A DNA stretch of 34,210 nucleotides from Salinicola peritrichatus (GTDB lineage Bacteria; Pseudomonadota; Gammaproteobacteria; Pseudomonadales; Halomonadaceae). Position numbers and translations under genes: made by a program. How positions within the stretch are numbered: the first letter of the stretch is position 1; the number at the start of each line of letters is the position of its first letter. This document shows positions 17,293 to 28,093 of this stretch, one piece after another. The DNA is taken from assembly GCF_003206715.1 (NCBI RefSeq), contig NZ_PZJU01000046.1, forward strand, positions 11,762 through 45,971, read 5' to 3'. The notes beneath the pieces are model-generated. The model did not search any database, was not told the DNA's origin, and worked only from the letters and a program-made list of their open reading frames with translations.

Positions 17293-17306
17293 ACGACAGG
17301 GAGGTA

Positions 17307-18038
<732 letters not shown>

Positions 18039-18125
18039 TCAATGGCTCACGACGATACCTGCCCATCGCCAGTGGCACAAGACTCGCTTCGGCTAACGCC
18101 CGTTCCCGCCCGGTTCGCAACGAAA

Positions 18126-18157
18126 ACGTCAACGGCTCCCGTGGGAGCCGTTGACGT
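18126..18157 (-). terminator. Strong intrinsic terminator of aceE-aceF
   Basis: A perfect 15-bp stem (arms 18126-18140 and 18143-18157) with a 2-bp centre; read leftward it ends in ACGTTTTCG, giving a short U-tract immediately after the stem. It lies 25 bp past the aceF stop. The left-hand 17958-18125 spacer shows only the adk leader. Confidence 0.85.
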
Positions 18158-18181
18158 CATGCTGGCAAGCGCCGCCGTCGA

Positions 18182-20260
18182 TCAGATCAGCAGGCGACGA
18201 ATGTCGGTGAGTACCTGCGCCAGGAAAGCGGTGAAGCGCGCCGCGTCGGCACCATTGACCGCGCGGTGATCGTAGGAGAGCGACAGCGGCAGCATCAGCC
18301 GCGGCGCGAACTCGCTGCCGTTCCAGACCGGCTTCATGCTCGACTTGGAGACCCCCAGGATCGCCACTTCCGGCGTGTTGACGATCGGCGTGAACGCCGT
18401 GCCACCGATCGAGCCGAGGCTCGAGATGGTGAAGCTGGCACCGCTCATCTCCTCGCGGGACAGCTTCTTGTTCTGCGCCTTCTTCGCCAGTTCCACCGAC
18501 TCCTTGGCCAGATCGATCAGCGACTTCTTGTCGGCGTCGCGAATCACCGGGACCATCAGGCCGTCGGGCGTGTCGACCGCCACACCGATATGCACGTAGT
18601 GCTTGACGATCAGCTTGTCGCCGTCCGGATGCAGGCTCGCGTTGAACTGCGGATACTTGCGCAGCGCGTAGGCACACGCCTTGATCAAGAACGGCAGCGG
18701 CGTCAGCTTGGCGCCCTGGGCTTCCGCCTCGGCCTTCATCGATTTACGGAAGGCCTCGAGCTCGGTGATATCCGCCTCGTCGAACTGCGTGACGTGCGGC
18801 ACGTTGAGCCAGCTGCGATGCAGGTTGGTCGCGCCCACCTTCATCAGCCGGGTCATCGGCTTCTCTTCGATCTCGCCGAACTGGCTGAAGTCGATCGCCG
18901 GTACCTGCGGAATGCCCGCGCCACCGGTTGCCGGCGCCGCTGCGGCACCGCCGCCGCTCTTGCGCTCCTTCATCACCTGCTTGACGAAGGCGTCGACGTC
19001 ATCCTTGAGCACTCGGCCCTTGGGACCGGAACCCTTGACTTCGCCAAGATCGACGCCGAGTTCGCGAGCCAGTTTGCGTACCGCCGGGCCAGCGTGGACA
19101 TGCGCGCCGGCGGTCTTGTCGTCGCCGTGCTTGTGACGCGCTTCCGGGCTGGGCTCGCCGGCCGGCTGCTCGCTGCCCTTGGCGTCGGGTTTCGATTGGG
19201 CATCGGACTTGGCCGGTGCCGGCTTCGTCTCTTGCTTGCTCGACTCGTCTGCGCCCGGCTTCGATGGCTTGGCCGGCTTCCTGGCACCCGCGACTTCGAC
19301 GTAGCCGATCAGATCGCCTTCGGAAACGCTATCGCCCTCCTTGACCGAAACTTCGACGACCTTGCCCTTGTAGGGGCTCGGCACGTCCATCGAGGCCTTG
19401 TCCGATTCCAGCGTGATCAACGTATCTTCTTCGTTGATCTCGTCGCCTTCACCGATCGCGACTTCGATGACCTCGACGCCCTCGCTGCCACCGATATCGG
19501 GAACGCGGATCTCCTTGCGGCTCGGTTCGCCGTCGCCGTCGTCGTCCGCGCCTTCATCGGAGGCGGGCTCGGCTTCGGCACTCGCCGCTTCATCGCTGGA
19601 GGCGTCCGCGCTCGGTGCCTCGTCGGCTTCTTCGTCGTCGCCTTCGCCTGCGATCTCCATGGTGCCGATCAGGTCACCTTCGGAGACGCTGTCGCCTTCC
19701 TTGACGGAAAGCGACACGATCTTGCCACTGTAGGGACTCGGCACATCCATCGACGCCTTGTCAGACTCGAGCGTGATCAGCGTGTCTTCCGCGTTGATCT
19801 CGTCGCCTTCGCCGATCGCGACCTCGATGATCTCGACGCCTTCGCTGCCACCGATATCCGGCACCTTGATCTCGACGGTGCGCTTGCCGCCGCCGGACGA
19901 TTTCTTCTTCGTCTCGGCCTTCTCGGGCTCGGCTTTTTCTTCGGCTGCATCGGACTTGTCGGGGGCCGCCTCTTCAGCGTCATCCCGGCCACCGTCATCC
20001 TGGCTCTCGCCACTGTCGTCGCCTTCGGCTTCGAGTTCGAGGATGTCGTCGCCTTCGGAGACGGTGTCGCCCTCCTTCACCAGCACCTTGACGACCTTGC
20101 CGCCCTTGGGTGCCGGCACGTCCATGCTGGCCTTGTCGGATTCCAGCGTGATCATGGTGTCTTCGGCGGAGATAACATCGCCTTCGCTCACCGCGATCTC
20201 GATGATTTCGACATCGGTGCTGCCGCCGATGTCGGGAACTTTGATGATTTCGCTACTCAA
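18182..20260 (-). CDS. aceF: Pyruvate dehydrogenase E2, dihydrolipoyllysine acetyltransferase (three lipoyl domains)
   Basis: 692 residues from TTG at 20260 ([13 protein letters not shown]), chosen because AAGGAG lies 7 nt upstream and the first lipoyl domain begins at once; an ATG at 20278 would add six residues that encode the Shine-Dalgarno itself. Three lipoyl domains carry [11 protein letters not shown] with lipoyl lysines K43, K168 and K288, joined by Ala/Glu/Asp-rich flexible linkers of marked acidity. The E1/E3-binding domain is about residues 388-425 ([20 protein letters not shown]) and the acetyltransferase domain runs to the C-terminus with DHRAVNG (H665). It transfers acetyl from E1 to CoA in the pyruvate dehydrogenase complex core. 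It follows aceE in one operon and ends in a strong terminator. The E3 gene (lpd) is not here. Lipoyl domains 2 and 3 are almost identical. Confidence 0.96.
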   Translation of the reverse strand: MSSEIIKVPDIGGSTDVEIIEIAVSEGDVISAEDTMITLESDKASMDVPAPKGGKVVKVLVKEGDTVSEGDDILELEAEGDDSGESQDDGGRDDAEEAAPDKSDAAEEKAEPEKAETKKKSSGGGKRTVEIKVPDIGGSEGVEIIEVAIGEGDEINAEDTLITLESDKASMDVPSPYSGKIVSLSVKEGDSVSEGDLIGTMEIAGEGDDEEADEAPSADASSDEAASAEAEPASDEGADDDGDGEPSRKEIRVPDIGGSEGVEVIEVAIGEGDEINEEDTLITLESDKASMDVPSPYKGKVVEVSVKEGDSVSEGDLIGYVEVAGARKPAKPSKPGADESSKQETKPAPAKSDAQSKPDAKGSEQPAGEPSPEARHKHGDDKTAGAHVHAGPAVRKLARELGVDLGEVKGSGPKGRVLKDDVDAFVKQVMKERKSGGGAAAAPATGGAGIPQVPAIDFSQFGEIEEKPMTRLMKVGATNLHRSWLNVPHVTQFDEADITELEAFRKSMKAEAEAQGAKLTPLPFLIKACAYALRKYPQFNASLHPDGDKLIVKHYVHIGVAVDTPDGLMVPVIRDADKKSLIDLAKESVELAKKAQNKKLSREEMSGASFTISSLGSIGGTAFTPIVNTPEVAILGVSKSSMKPVWNGSEFAPRLMLPLSLSYDHRAVNGADAARFTAFLAQVLTDIRRLLI

Positions 20261-20280
20261 GGTCGCGCTCCTTTTCATTT

Positions 20281-20343
20281 GCCAGCCTGCCGTTCAGGCA
20301 AGCTGGCTAAACCTGGCCGTGGCCGCCGCGTTCGACCGGCGGC
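20281..20343 (-). promoter_or_regulatory. Two hairpins in the aceE-aceF spacer
   Basis: Directly upstream of the aceF ribosome site is a hairpin at 20281-20307 (GCCAGC and TGCC arms, one mismatch, 5-nt loop). A second GC-rich hairpin lies at 20322-20343 (GCCGCCG / CGGCGGC). Neither is followed by a U-tract, so they look like mRNA stabilising or processing structures that tune E1:E2 output rather than terminators. Confidence 0.5.
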
Positions 20344-20385
20344 GGCACCTTGATGGGACGCTTCGGTCCAAGACATCAGCGGAGC

Positions 20386-23076
<2,691 letters not shown>

Positions 23077-23437
23077 AGACAACTCTCCGAATGGGAAAAG
23101 GTTTGCCATTCGCCCGGCCATGGCGGGTAGCCGCAGCGGGGCTTGGGAATATGCGCTCTTCGGTGCGGGTGCAGCTCTTTTGGGGCCGCTTTCCGAGATT
23201 TTTGGCTGTAACTGGATTACAGCAGGCGTGCGTGACGCAGAAAATCAGGCGAAGAAGATACCTCAATCATGGACCTGTGCCAATTCGCCGACACCTTGCC
23301 AGCGCTCAAACGCTCGTCCAAATCCATGATTTACAGCGAGTTGGCCATTTCTTGCCCGATGAAGGCCGTGGTCTAGCATTGAGTAGCCCACTTACAACGA
23401 CCGCCACCACGGGCGACACCTCCCCCCAGCATAGCAC
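23077..23437 (-). promoter_or_regulatory. aceE leader/promoter region with inverted repeats
   Basis: No gene is visible in these 361 bp. Seen directly: a perfect dyad GCTGTAA-N5-TTACAGC at 23205-23223, a second half-like GATTTACAGC near 23328-23337, and a 9-bp motif AATCATGGA at 23265-23273 repeated inverted at 23323-23331. A weak TTGTAA-N16-TAGACC promoter-like pair lies at about 23355-23385 on the minus strand. A good match to the E. coli PdhR site (ATTGGT-N3-ACCAAT) was not seen here. The 3' end of ampD-side transcription shows no clear terminator, so readthrough from ampD into aceE is possible. Confidence 0.35.
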
Positions 23438-23998
23438 TCAAGCCGGGCCCGCCAGCCAGCGCCGCAGGTAGGCCCAGTCGAAGGCGGGTCCAGGATCGCT
23501 CTTGCGCAGCGGCGCGATGTGCGCATGACCGGTGATACGCGCCGGATCGATGGCGGGATAGTGGCGCATCAGCACCGTCAGCACGGCGGCCAGTTGCCGA
23601 TACTGGGCATCCCGGTAAGGCAGTTCGTCGGTCCCCTCCAGTTCGATGCCGATGGTGAAGTCGTTGAGGTCTTCACGCAGACGCTCCCCGTCGAACCAGC
23701 GTGACTTGCCGGCATGCCAGGCGCGGCGATCGAACGGCACGAACTGCACGCACTCGCCGTCGCGTCGGATCAGCAGATGCGCGGAGACTCTCAAGGCCGC
23801 GATCGCGGCAAAGGCGGGATGGGCCTCGGCCGCGAGCGTATTGGTGAACAGCCGCTCGATGGCATCGCCGCCGAACTCGCCCGGCGGCAGACTGATGCCG
23901 TGCAATACCACCGCGGAAATCTCGCCGTCGGGGCGCGCGTTGGCATTGGGCGACGGAACGCGTCGTGCCTCTCGCAACCAGTGATCTTCGATGTGCAT
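23438..23998 (-). CDS. ampD: 1,6-anhydro-N-acetylmuramyl-L-alanine amidase AmpD
   Basis: 186 residues from ATG at 23998 (MHIEDHWLREARRVPSPN), which lines up with the E. coli AmpD start; the ATG at 24022 overlaps the upstream stop (ATGA) and would add eight residues, so coupling from there cannot be excluded. Zinc ligands are H33 (VVLHGISLPPGEFGG) and the His and Asp of ITGHAHIAPLRKSDPGPAFDW split across the C-terminus. AmpD is a cytosolic zinc amidase that cleaves anhydro-muropeptides in peptidoglycan recycling; its loss derepresses AmpC beta-lactamase through AmpR in many species. No ampE or ampR is adjacent. Last gene of a fabV - regulator - ampD run. Confidence 0.93.
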   Translation of the reverse strand: MHIEDHWLREARRVPSPNANARPDGEISAVVLHGISLPPGEFGGDAIERLFTNTLAAEAHPAFAAIAALRVSAHLLIRRDGECVQFVPFDRRAWHAGKSRWFDGERLREDLNDFTIGIELEGTDELPYRDAQYRQLAAVLTVLMRHYPAIDPARITGHAHIAPLRKSDPGPAFDWAYLRRWLAGPA

Positions 23999-24018
23999 CG
24001 TCGAATTCCCGATCCGGC

Positions 24019-25011
24019 TCATGATGAGCTCAGGCTTTCATCCAGGACACGACCCAGCCGCTCGTCCCGTGGGCTGATGCCGAAGTGGTGGCGGTAGGCG
24101 GTAGAGAAGTGCGCCCCGGAAGAAAAGCCGTGAGCCAGGGCGATCTCGCCCACCGCCTGGTCGCTCTCGCGCAACAGCCTGCGCGCGCGCTGCAGACGCA
24201 GATTGAGATAGTAGCGGCTGGGCACCGCCTGCAGGTGCTTCTTGAACAGTCGCTCCAGTTGCCGCCGCGAAATCCCCAGATGCGCCGACAGTTCGTGGGT
24301 CGTCAGTGGTTCCTCGATGTTGGCCTCCATCAGCGTCACCGCCTCGACCAGGCTCTGTGGCGCATGGCCGAGGCGCGAGCGCAACGGCACCCGCTGAGGC
24401 TCGTCGGCCATGCGGATGCGCTCGCACACGAAGTGCTCGGAAAGGCGCTGGGCAAGCGAAGCCCCGTGCTGCTGGCCGATCAGCGTCATCAGCATATCCA
24501 TTGCCGCGGTGCCGCCGCCGCAGGTGAGGCGGTCGCGGTCGATCTCGAACAGCTGATGCGAGACATGAATCGCCGGAAAGGCATGGGCGAAGGCGTCCGC
24601 GCTGGCGTAGGGGATCGAGGCGCGATAGCCGTCGAGCACGCCGGAGCGTGCCAGCCAGTAAGTGCCGCCGGCAATGCCGCCGAGCATCACGCCGCGCAGC
24701 GCCAGACGCTTGAGCCAATGGATCAGCATGTCGCCATCTTCCGCCACGGGCCAGCCCGGCGTCGGCGCGCAGACGAACAGCATGTCGAGGTGACGGGCAT
24801 CGCTGCCGGCCACGCTCTCGGGCGCCAGCGACAGCTCGGCGACGCTCTTTACCGGCCGGCCGTCGAGACCGAAGGTGGTGGCGGTATATAGTCGCCGCTC
24901 GGCCAGGGCATTGGCGATGATCAGCGGTTCGATGGCGCAGGCCTGGGCCAGCAGAGAAAATCCCGGCGTCATGACGAACCCCACCTGACGTGGGGCGCCG
25001 CGTGCGTTCAT
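24019..25011 (-). CDS. GlxA-type transcriptional regulator (DJ-1/PfpI domain + AraC HTH)
   Basis: About 330 residues from ATG at 25011 (MNARGAPRQVGFVMTPGFS), 13 bp after the fabV stop; earlier in-frame starts lie inside fabV. The N-terminal DJ-1/PfpI-like domain runs ~residues 8-190 (FVMTPGFSLLAQACAIEPL, MLFVCAPTPGW, GGIAGGTYWLARSGVLDG), and lacks an obvious catalytic nucleophile context, as usual in this regulator class. Two AraC helix-turn-helix motifs occupy the C-terminus (THELSAHLGISRRQLERLFK and GEIALAHGFSSGAHFSTAYR). Relatives regulate glycine betaine, carnitine or arginine catabolism. The effector here is unknown; in a halophile betaine or choline metabolism is a reasonable guess but not shown. 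Overlaps ampD's alternative start. Confidence 0.88.
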   Translation of the reverse strand: MNARGAPRQVGFVMTPGFSLLAQACAIEPLIIANALAERRLYTATTFGLDGRPVKSVAELSLAPESVAGSDARHLDMLFVCAPTPGWPVAEDGDMLIHWLKRLALRGVMLGGIAGGTYWLARSGVLDGYRASIPYASADAFAHAFPAIHVSHQLFEIDRDRLTCGGGTAAMDMLMTLIGQQHGASLAQRLSEHFVCERIRMADEPQRVPLRSRLGHAPQSLVEAVTLMEANIEEPLTTHELSAHLGISRRQLERLFKKHLQAVPSRYYLNLRLQRARRLLRESDQAVGEIALAHGFSSGAHFSTAYRHHFGISPRDERLGRVLDESLSSS

Positions 25012-25024
25012 GATGACAGCGGAA

Positions 25025-26224
25025 TCAGACCTGGACGACGTCGAACTCGACCACCGGATCGACCTCGGCATCGTAGTCGACGTCGTCGCGCTCGAAACCG
25101 AACAGCTTGAGGAACTCGTGCTTGTAGCCGGCGTAGTCGGTCAGCGCGAACAGGTTGTCGCTGGTGACCTGCGGCCACAGATCCTTGCACGCCTGCTGAA
25201 TGTCGTCGCGCAGTTCCCAGTCGTCCAGTCGCAGGCGACCGGCTTCGTCCACCTCGGGCTCGCCATCGGCGTAAAGACGCTCGGCGAACAGACGGTTGAG
25301 CTGTTCGATGGTGCCCTCGTGAACGCCCTGCTCCTTCATCACCTTGTAGACCATGGAGATGTACAGCGGCATGACGGGGATCGCCGCGCTGGCCTGGGTC
25401 ACCACGGACTTGAGCACGGCGACGTTGGCACCGCCACCGCTTTGCTTGAGGCGTTGATCGATCTCGCCGGCGGCACGGTCGAGGTCTTCCTTGGCCTTGC
25501 CCAGTGCGCCGTGCCAGTAGATCGGCCAGGTGATGTCGGTGCCGATGTAGCTGAACGCCACCGACTTGGCGCCCGGCGCCAGTACGCCCGCCTTGTCCAG
25601 CGCATCCATCCACAGCTCCCAGTCCTGGCCGCCCATGACATCGATGGTGTCGGCGACTTCCTGCTCGGTGGCCGGCTCGACGGAAGCCTCGATGATGGTG
25701 TCCTTGTTGGTGTCGATGGCGGTCGCGGTGTAGGTCTCGCCAATCGGCTTGAGACTGGAGCGCTTGAGCTCGCCGCTGTCCGGCAGCTTGCGCACCGGCG
25801 AAGCCAGCGAATAGATCACCAGGTCGATCCGCCCCATGTCCTGCTGGATCAGCTCGATCGCCTTGTCGCGCACCTCGTGGGAGAACGCATCGCCATTGAT
25901 CGACTTGCTGTAGAGCCCTTCGGCCTTGGCGAACTTGTCGAACGCCGCGGCGTTGTACCAGCCGGCGGTGCCGGGCTTCTTCTCGCTGCCGGGCTTTTCG
26001 AAGAATACCCCCAGCGTGTCGGCGCCATAGCCGAAGGCCGCGGTGATACGCGCCGCCAGGCCATAACCGCTGGAAGCGCCGATGACCAGCACGTTGCGCG
26101 GGCCGCCTTCGACACCGCCAAGGTTGGCCCGGGTGGTCTCGATCTGCTCGAGAACGTTGCGCTCGCAACCGAGCGGATGCGTCGTGGTACAGATGAAACC
26201 GCGAACCTTGGGCTTGATGATCAC
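25025..26224 (-). CDS. fabV: FabV-type enoyl-[ACP] reductase (trans-2-enoyl-CoA reductase family)
   Basis: 399 residues with a GTG start at 26224; GAGG lies 6 nt upstream. It opens [20 protein letters not shown], the family N-terminus, then the NADH-binding [20 protein letters not shown] (~residues 45-64) and the catalytic Y-x8-K of [11 protein letters not shown], the long spacing that separates FabV from FabI. C-terminal [14 protein letters not shown] is also family-typical. It reduces trans-2-enoyl-ACP with NADH in the last step of fatty-acid elongation and is naturally insensitive to triclosan. First gene of the leftward run with the GlxA-type regulator and ampD. Divergent from the DUF7079-like gene with 128 bp between starts. 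Confidence 0.95.
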   Translation of the reverse strand: MIIKPKVRGFICTTTHPLGCERNVLEQIETTRANLGGVEGGPRNVLVIGASSGYGLAARITAAFGYGADTLGVFFEKPGSEKKPGTAGWYNAAAFDKFAKAEGLYSKSINGDAFSHEVRDKAIELIQQDMGRIDLVIYSLASPVRKLPDSGELKRSSLKPIGETYTATAIDTNKDTIIEASVEPATEQEVADTIDVMGGQDWELWMDALDKAGVLAPGAKSVAFSYIGTDITWPIYWHGALGKAKEDLDRAAGEIDQRLKQSGGGANVAVLKSVVTQASAAIPVMPLYISMVYKVMKEQGVHEGTIEQLNRLFAERLYADGEPEVDEAGRLRLDDWELRDDIQQACKDLWPQVTSDNLFALTDYAGYKHEFLKLFGFERDDVDYDAEVDPVVEFDVVQV

Positions 26225-26352
26225 GTCTAACCTCGTCTTCTTGGACCGAAACGGAAACCCCGGCGAGCGTCGCCGGATAGTCGCATTGGGCGCATTCTAA
26301 CAGGGTGGCGAAAAAGGGCGCGAATGACACATGCGCTCGCGGGCTTGTGCGC

Positions 26353-26808
26353 ATGTCCGAGCTGTTCGAAGATGCTTGCCCGCGAGTCGAGCCACGAGTC
26401 AAAGTCATGCACGAGCAAGAGATCGAAACCCTCGTCGTCAAGCGCGGCGCGCTGTGGCTGGCGTTGTCGCCGCTGTGGCTCGAACGCGAGCCGCGCGAGT
26501 CCGACTACGCCCGCATGATCCGCGAGATCGATGCCAGCGAGCTGACGCTCAGGCAACTGGAGTGGGTCTACCGTTTGGAGATGTCGCCGGTGATGGCGCG
26601 CTATCAACTATCGATGGCGGGCGAGTGGCGAGCGTTCGACGAAACCGTGCTGCTGACGCGGCTGGTACGCCACAATCGCAAGCTCGCCGGCTGGCGCAAG
26701 GGCTTCTGGTCGCTGTTCTCGGGGCTGACGACGATGATGAGCCGTCCTCGGTTCAACGAATTGGTGGTGCGGCTGATGGTGGCCCGCGGCGAGCAACCAC
26801 CGAGCTGA
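26353..26808 (+). CDS. Uncharacterised protein, DUF7079-like
   Basis: 151 residues if started at ATG 26353 (MSELFEDACPRVEPRVKV); the open frame begins at 26305 and another ATG at 26407 is possible, and none has a good Shine-Dalgarno, so the start is uncertain. The core ALSPLWLEREPRESDYARMI ... TLRQLEWVYRLEMSPVMARY ... AGEWRAFDE resembles, in my recollection, the DUF7079 group (WLD/E-Y pattern, helix-rich, 110-130 residues). No signal peptide or membrane segment. Function unknown. It is divergent from fabV and ends 7 bp from the convergent glutathione peroxidase gene. Confidence 0.65.
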   Translation: MSELFEDACPRVEPRVKVMHEQEIETLVVKRGALWLALSPLWLEREPRESDYARMIREIDASELTLRQLEWVYRLEMSPVMARYQLSMAGEWRAFDETVLLTRLVRHNRKLAGWRKGFWSLFSGLTTMMSRPRFNELVVRLMVARGEQPPS

Positions 26809-26815
26809 GCCGGCC

Positions 26816-27310
26816 TTACGCCGAAAACGGCGTATCCAGGGCATCCTCGATCGCCCGGCGCAGCGCGCGCGGCTCGGCGCGAGGCCCGAAGCGGCGAATC
26901 ACCTGACCGTCGCGACCGACCAGGAACTTGGTGAAATTCCACTTGATCGGCGTGGTGCCGAGAATGCCCGGCGCCTGCCGGCGCAGATGCACGAACAAGG
27001 GATGCCCGTCGCGGCCGTTGACTCTCACCTTCTCCATCACGGGAAAGGTCACCGCGTAGCGCCGCTCACAGAATGCGCCGAATTGCCTGGACGATTCCGG
27101 CGCCTGGCGCCCGAACTGGTTGCACGGGAAGGCAAGCACGGTAAACCCTTGATCGCGGTATTCGCGATAGAGTTTCTCCAGCCCTTCCAGTTGGGGCGTA
27201 AAGCCGCATCGACTCGCGACATTGGCGACCAACAGCACCTGGCCGCGCAGCGCGCGTAGATTGAAGGGCTCACCGGTATGCGTCCGGCAATCTTGGGTGT
27301 ATAGCGACAT
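26816..27310 (-). CDS. Glutathione peroxidase (cysteine type)
   Basis: 164 residues, the normal length of a monomeric thioredoxin-fold Cys-GPx. The catalytic tetrad residues are visible: C35 in NVASRCGFTPQ, Gln in LAFPCNQFGRQ, and Trp and Asn in IKWNFTKFLV. It reduces hydrogen and lipid hydroperoxides, often with thioredoxin instead of glutathione in bacteria. No signal peptide, so cytosolic. A dyad overlapping the likely -10 region (27321-27335) lies 11 bp before the start and may be an operator. Monocistronic, convergent with the DUF7079-like gene. Confidence 0.93.
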   Translation of the reverse strand: MSLYTQDCRTHTGEPFNLRALRGQVLLVANVASRCGFTPQLEGLEKLYREYRDQGFTVLAFPCNQFGRQAPESSRQFGAFCERRYAVTFPVMEKVRVNGRDGHPLFVHLRRQAPGILGTTPIKWNFTKFLVGRDGQVIRRFGPRAEPRALRRAIEDALDTPFSA

Positions 27311-27320
27311 GAATGAGCCG

Positions 27321-27335
27321 ATTGGTATAACCGAT
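27321..27335. promoter_or_regulatory. Dyad ATTGGTATAACCGAT upstream of glutathione peroxidase
   Basis: ATTGGT-N3-ACCGAT is an inverted repeat with one mismatch, resembling the GntR-family PdhR consensus ATTGGT-N3-ACCAAT known from E. coli. On the minus strand its centre reads TTATAC, which could be a -10 box. It sits 11 bp before the gpx start. Regulator unknown. Confidence 0.3.
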
Positions 27336-27409
27336 GATCGACGTCTCGGCGCTCAGGGAACGTCGAGACAGCACTTCGCGGCAGCAAGAGTGCCACGCCG
27401 AGCGTGACT

Positions 27410-27916
27410 TCACCAGCCATCCAGTTCGGCGGCCCTCGCCAGTGCTATGCGCGTGTCCGGCGTGGCTTTTTCCAGCGCCAGGGCCTCGTCCAGCGGCAGC
27501 CAGCGCACCGCTGCGACTTCCTCGGGTTGCAGGCGCAGCGGCCCGTCGTAGCGAACCCAGAACAGGCTGCCATAGAGTCTGAGCCCGCCCTCGGCAAAGC
27601 GGAAGTCGCCGCCGGGTCTCAAGGGCACGCCGCTAATGCCCAGTTCCTCCTCGAGCTCGCGACGCGCGGCGGGCAATGCGGCCTCGCCGGCGCCGACGAC
27701 GCCGCCGGCGGCCAGATCGAACCAACCGGGATGGGTCTCCTTGATCGTCGTGCGCTGCTGCACGCAGATCTCGCCGGCCGCGTTGCGCACCACGATATAG
27801 GTCGCCCGATGCCAGCAACCCAGACGCCGCATCATGACCCGGGAGGTGCTGCCACAGGGACGGTTGAAAGGGTCGACGAGCTGTACCTGCTCGGCGGCGA
27901 TGACGGTCTCGCTCAT
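27410..27916 (-). CDS. NUDIX hydrolase (YfcD-like)
   Basis: 168 residues from ATG at 27916 (MSETVIAAEQVQLVDPFNRP); the open frame extends upstream but without a start that fits the family. A complete Nudix box is visible, GGVVGAGE...RRELEEELGI (G-x5-E-x7-REUxEExGU), with AAGGVVGAGEAALPAA preceding it and HRATYIVVRNAAGEICVQQR as the domain's first strands. The family hydrolyses nucleoside diphosphates linked to another group; YfcD and isopentenyl-diphosphate isomerase share this build, and the exact substrate is unknown. The start lacks a strong ribosome site. Divergent from the AidB-like gene. Confidence 0.88.
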   Translation of the reverse strand: MSETVIAAEQVQLVDPFNRPCGSTSRVMMRRLGCWHRATYIVVRNAAGEICVQQRTTIKETHPGWFDLAAGGVVGAGEAALPAARRELEEELGISGVPLRPGGDFRFAEGGLRLYGSLFWVRYDGPLRLQPEEVAAVRWLPLDEALALEKATPDTRIALARAAELDGW

Positions 27917-28093
27917 AAGGAATCTTACCGATCGACGAAGCGTTGAATCGCAGCGTATCACGTAACGGCCCGGGCGCTGTGTGCGTTGTGCGCCCGACGG
28001 TGCCGAGTTTTCGGATTGCCGCATTTGGTCGAATGGTGACCCTAGCGGGCGGGTATCGGTTTATGCTCGGATCAATCGCCCCGGAGTCAGCCC

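Noticed and set aside
18266-20353. 695-residue open frame on the plus strand opposite aceF
   Set aside because: It mirrors the aceF reading frame, its composition is Arg/Asp/Leu-rich without domains, and the minus-strand protein has full lipoyl and catalytic motifs.
25010-26230. 406-residue plus-strand open frame opposite fabV
   Set aside because: Shadow of fabV, which carries all family motifs and a proper ribosome site.
26818-26833. ACGCCG-AAAA-CGGCGT hairpin between the DUF7079-like and gpx genes as a terminator
   Set aside because: It lies within the last codons of gpx and has no T-run on either side.
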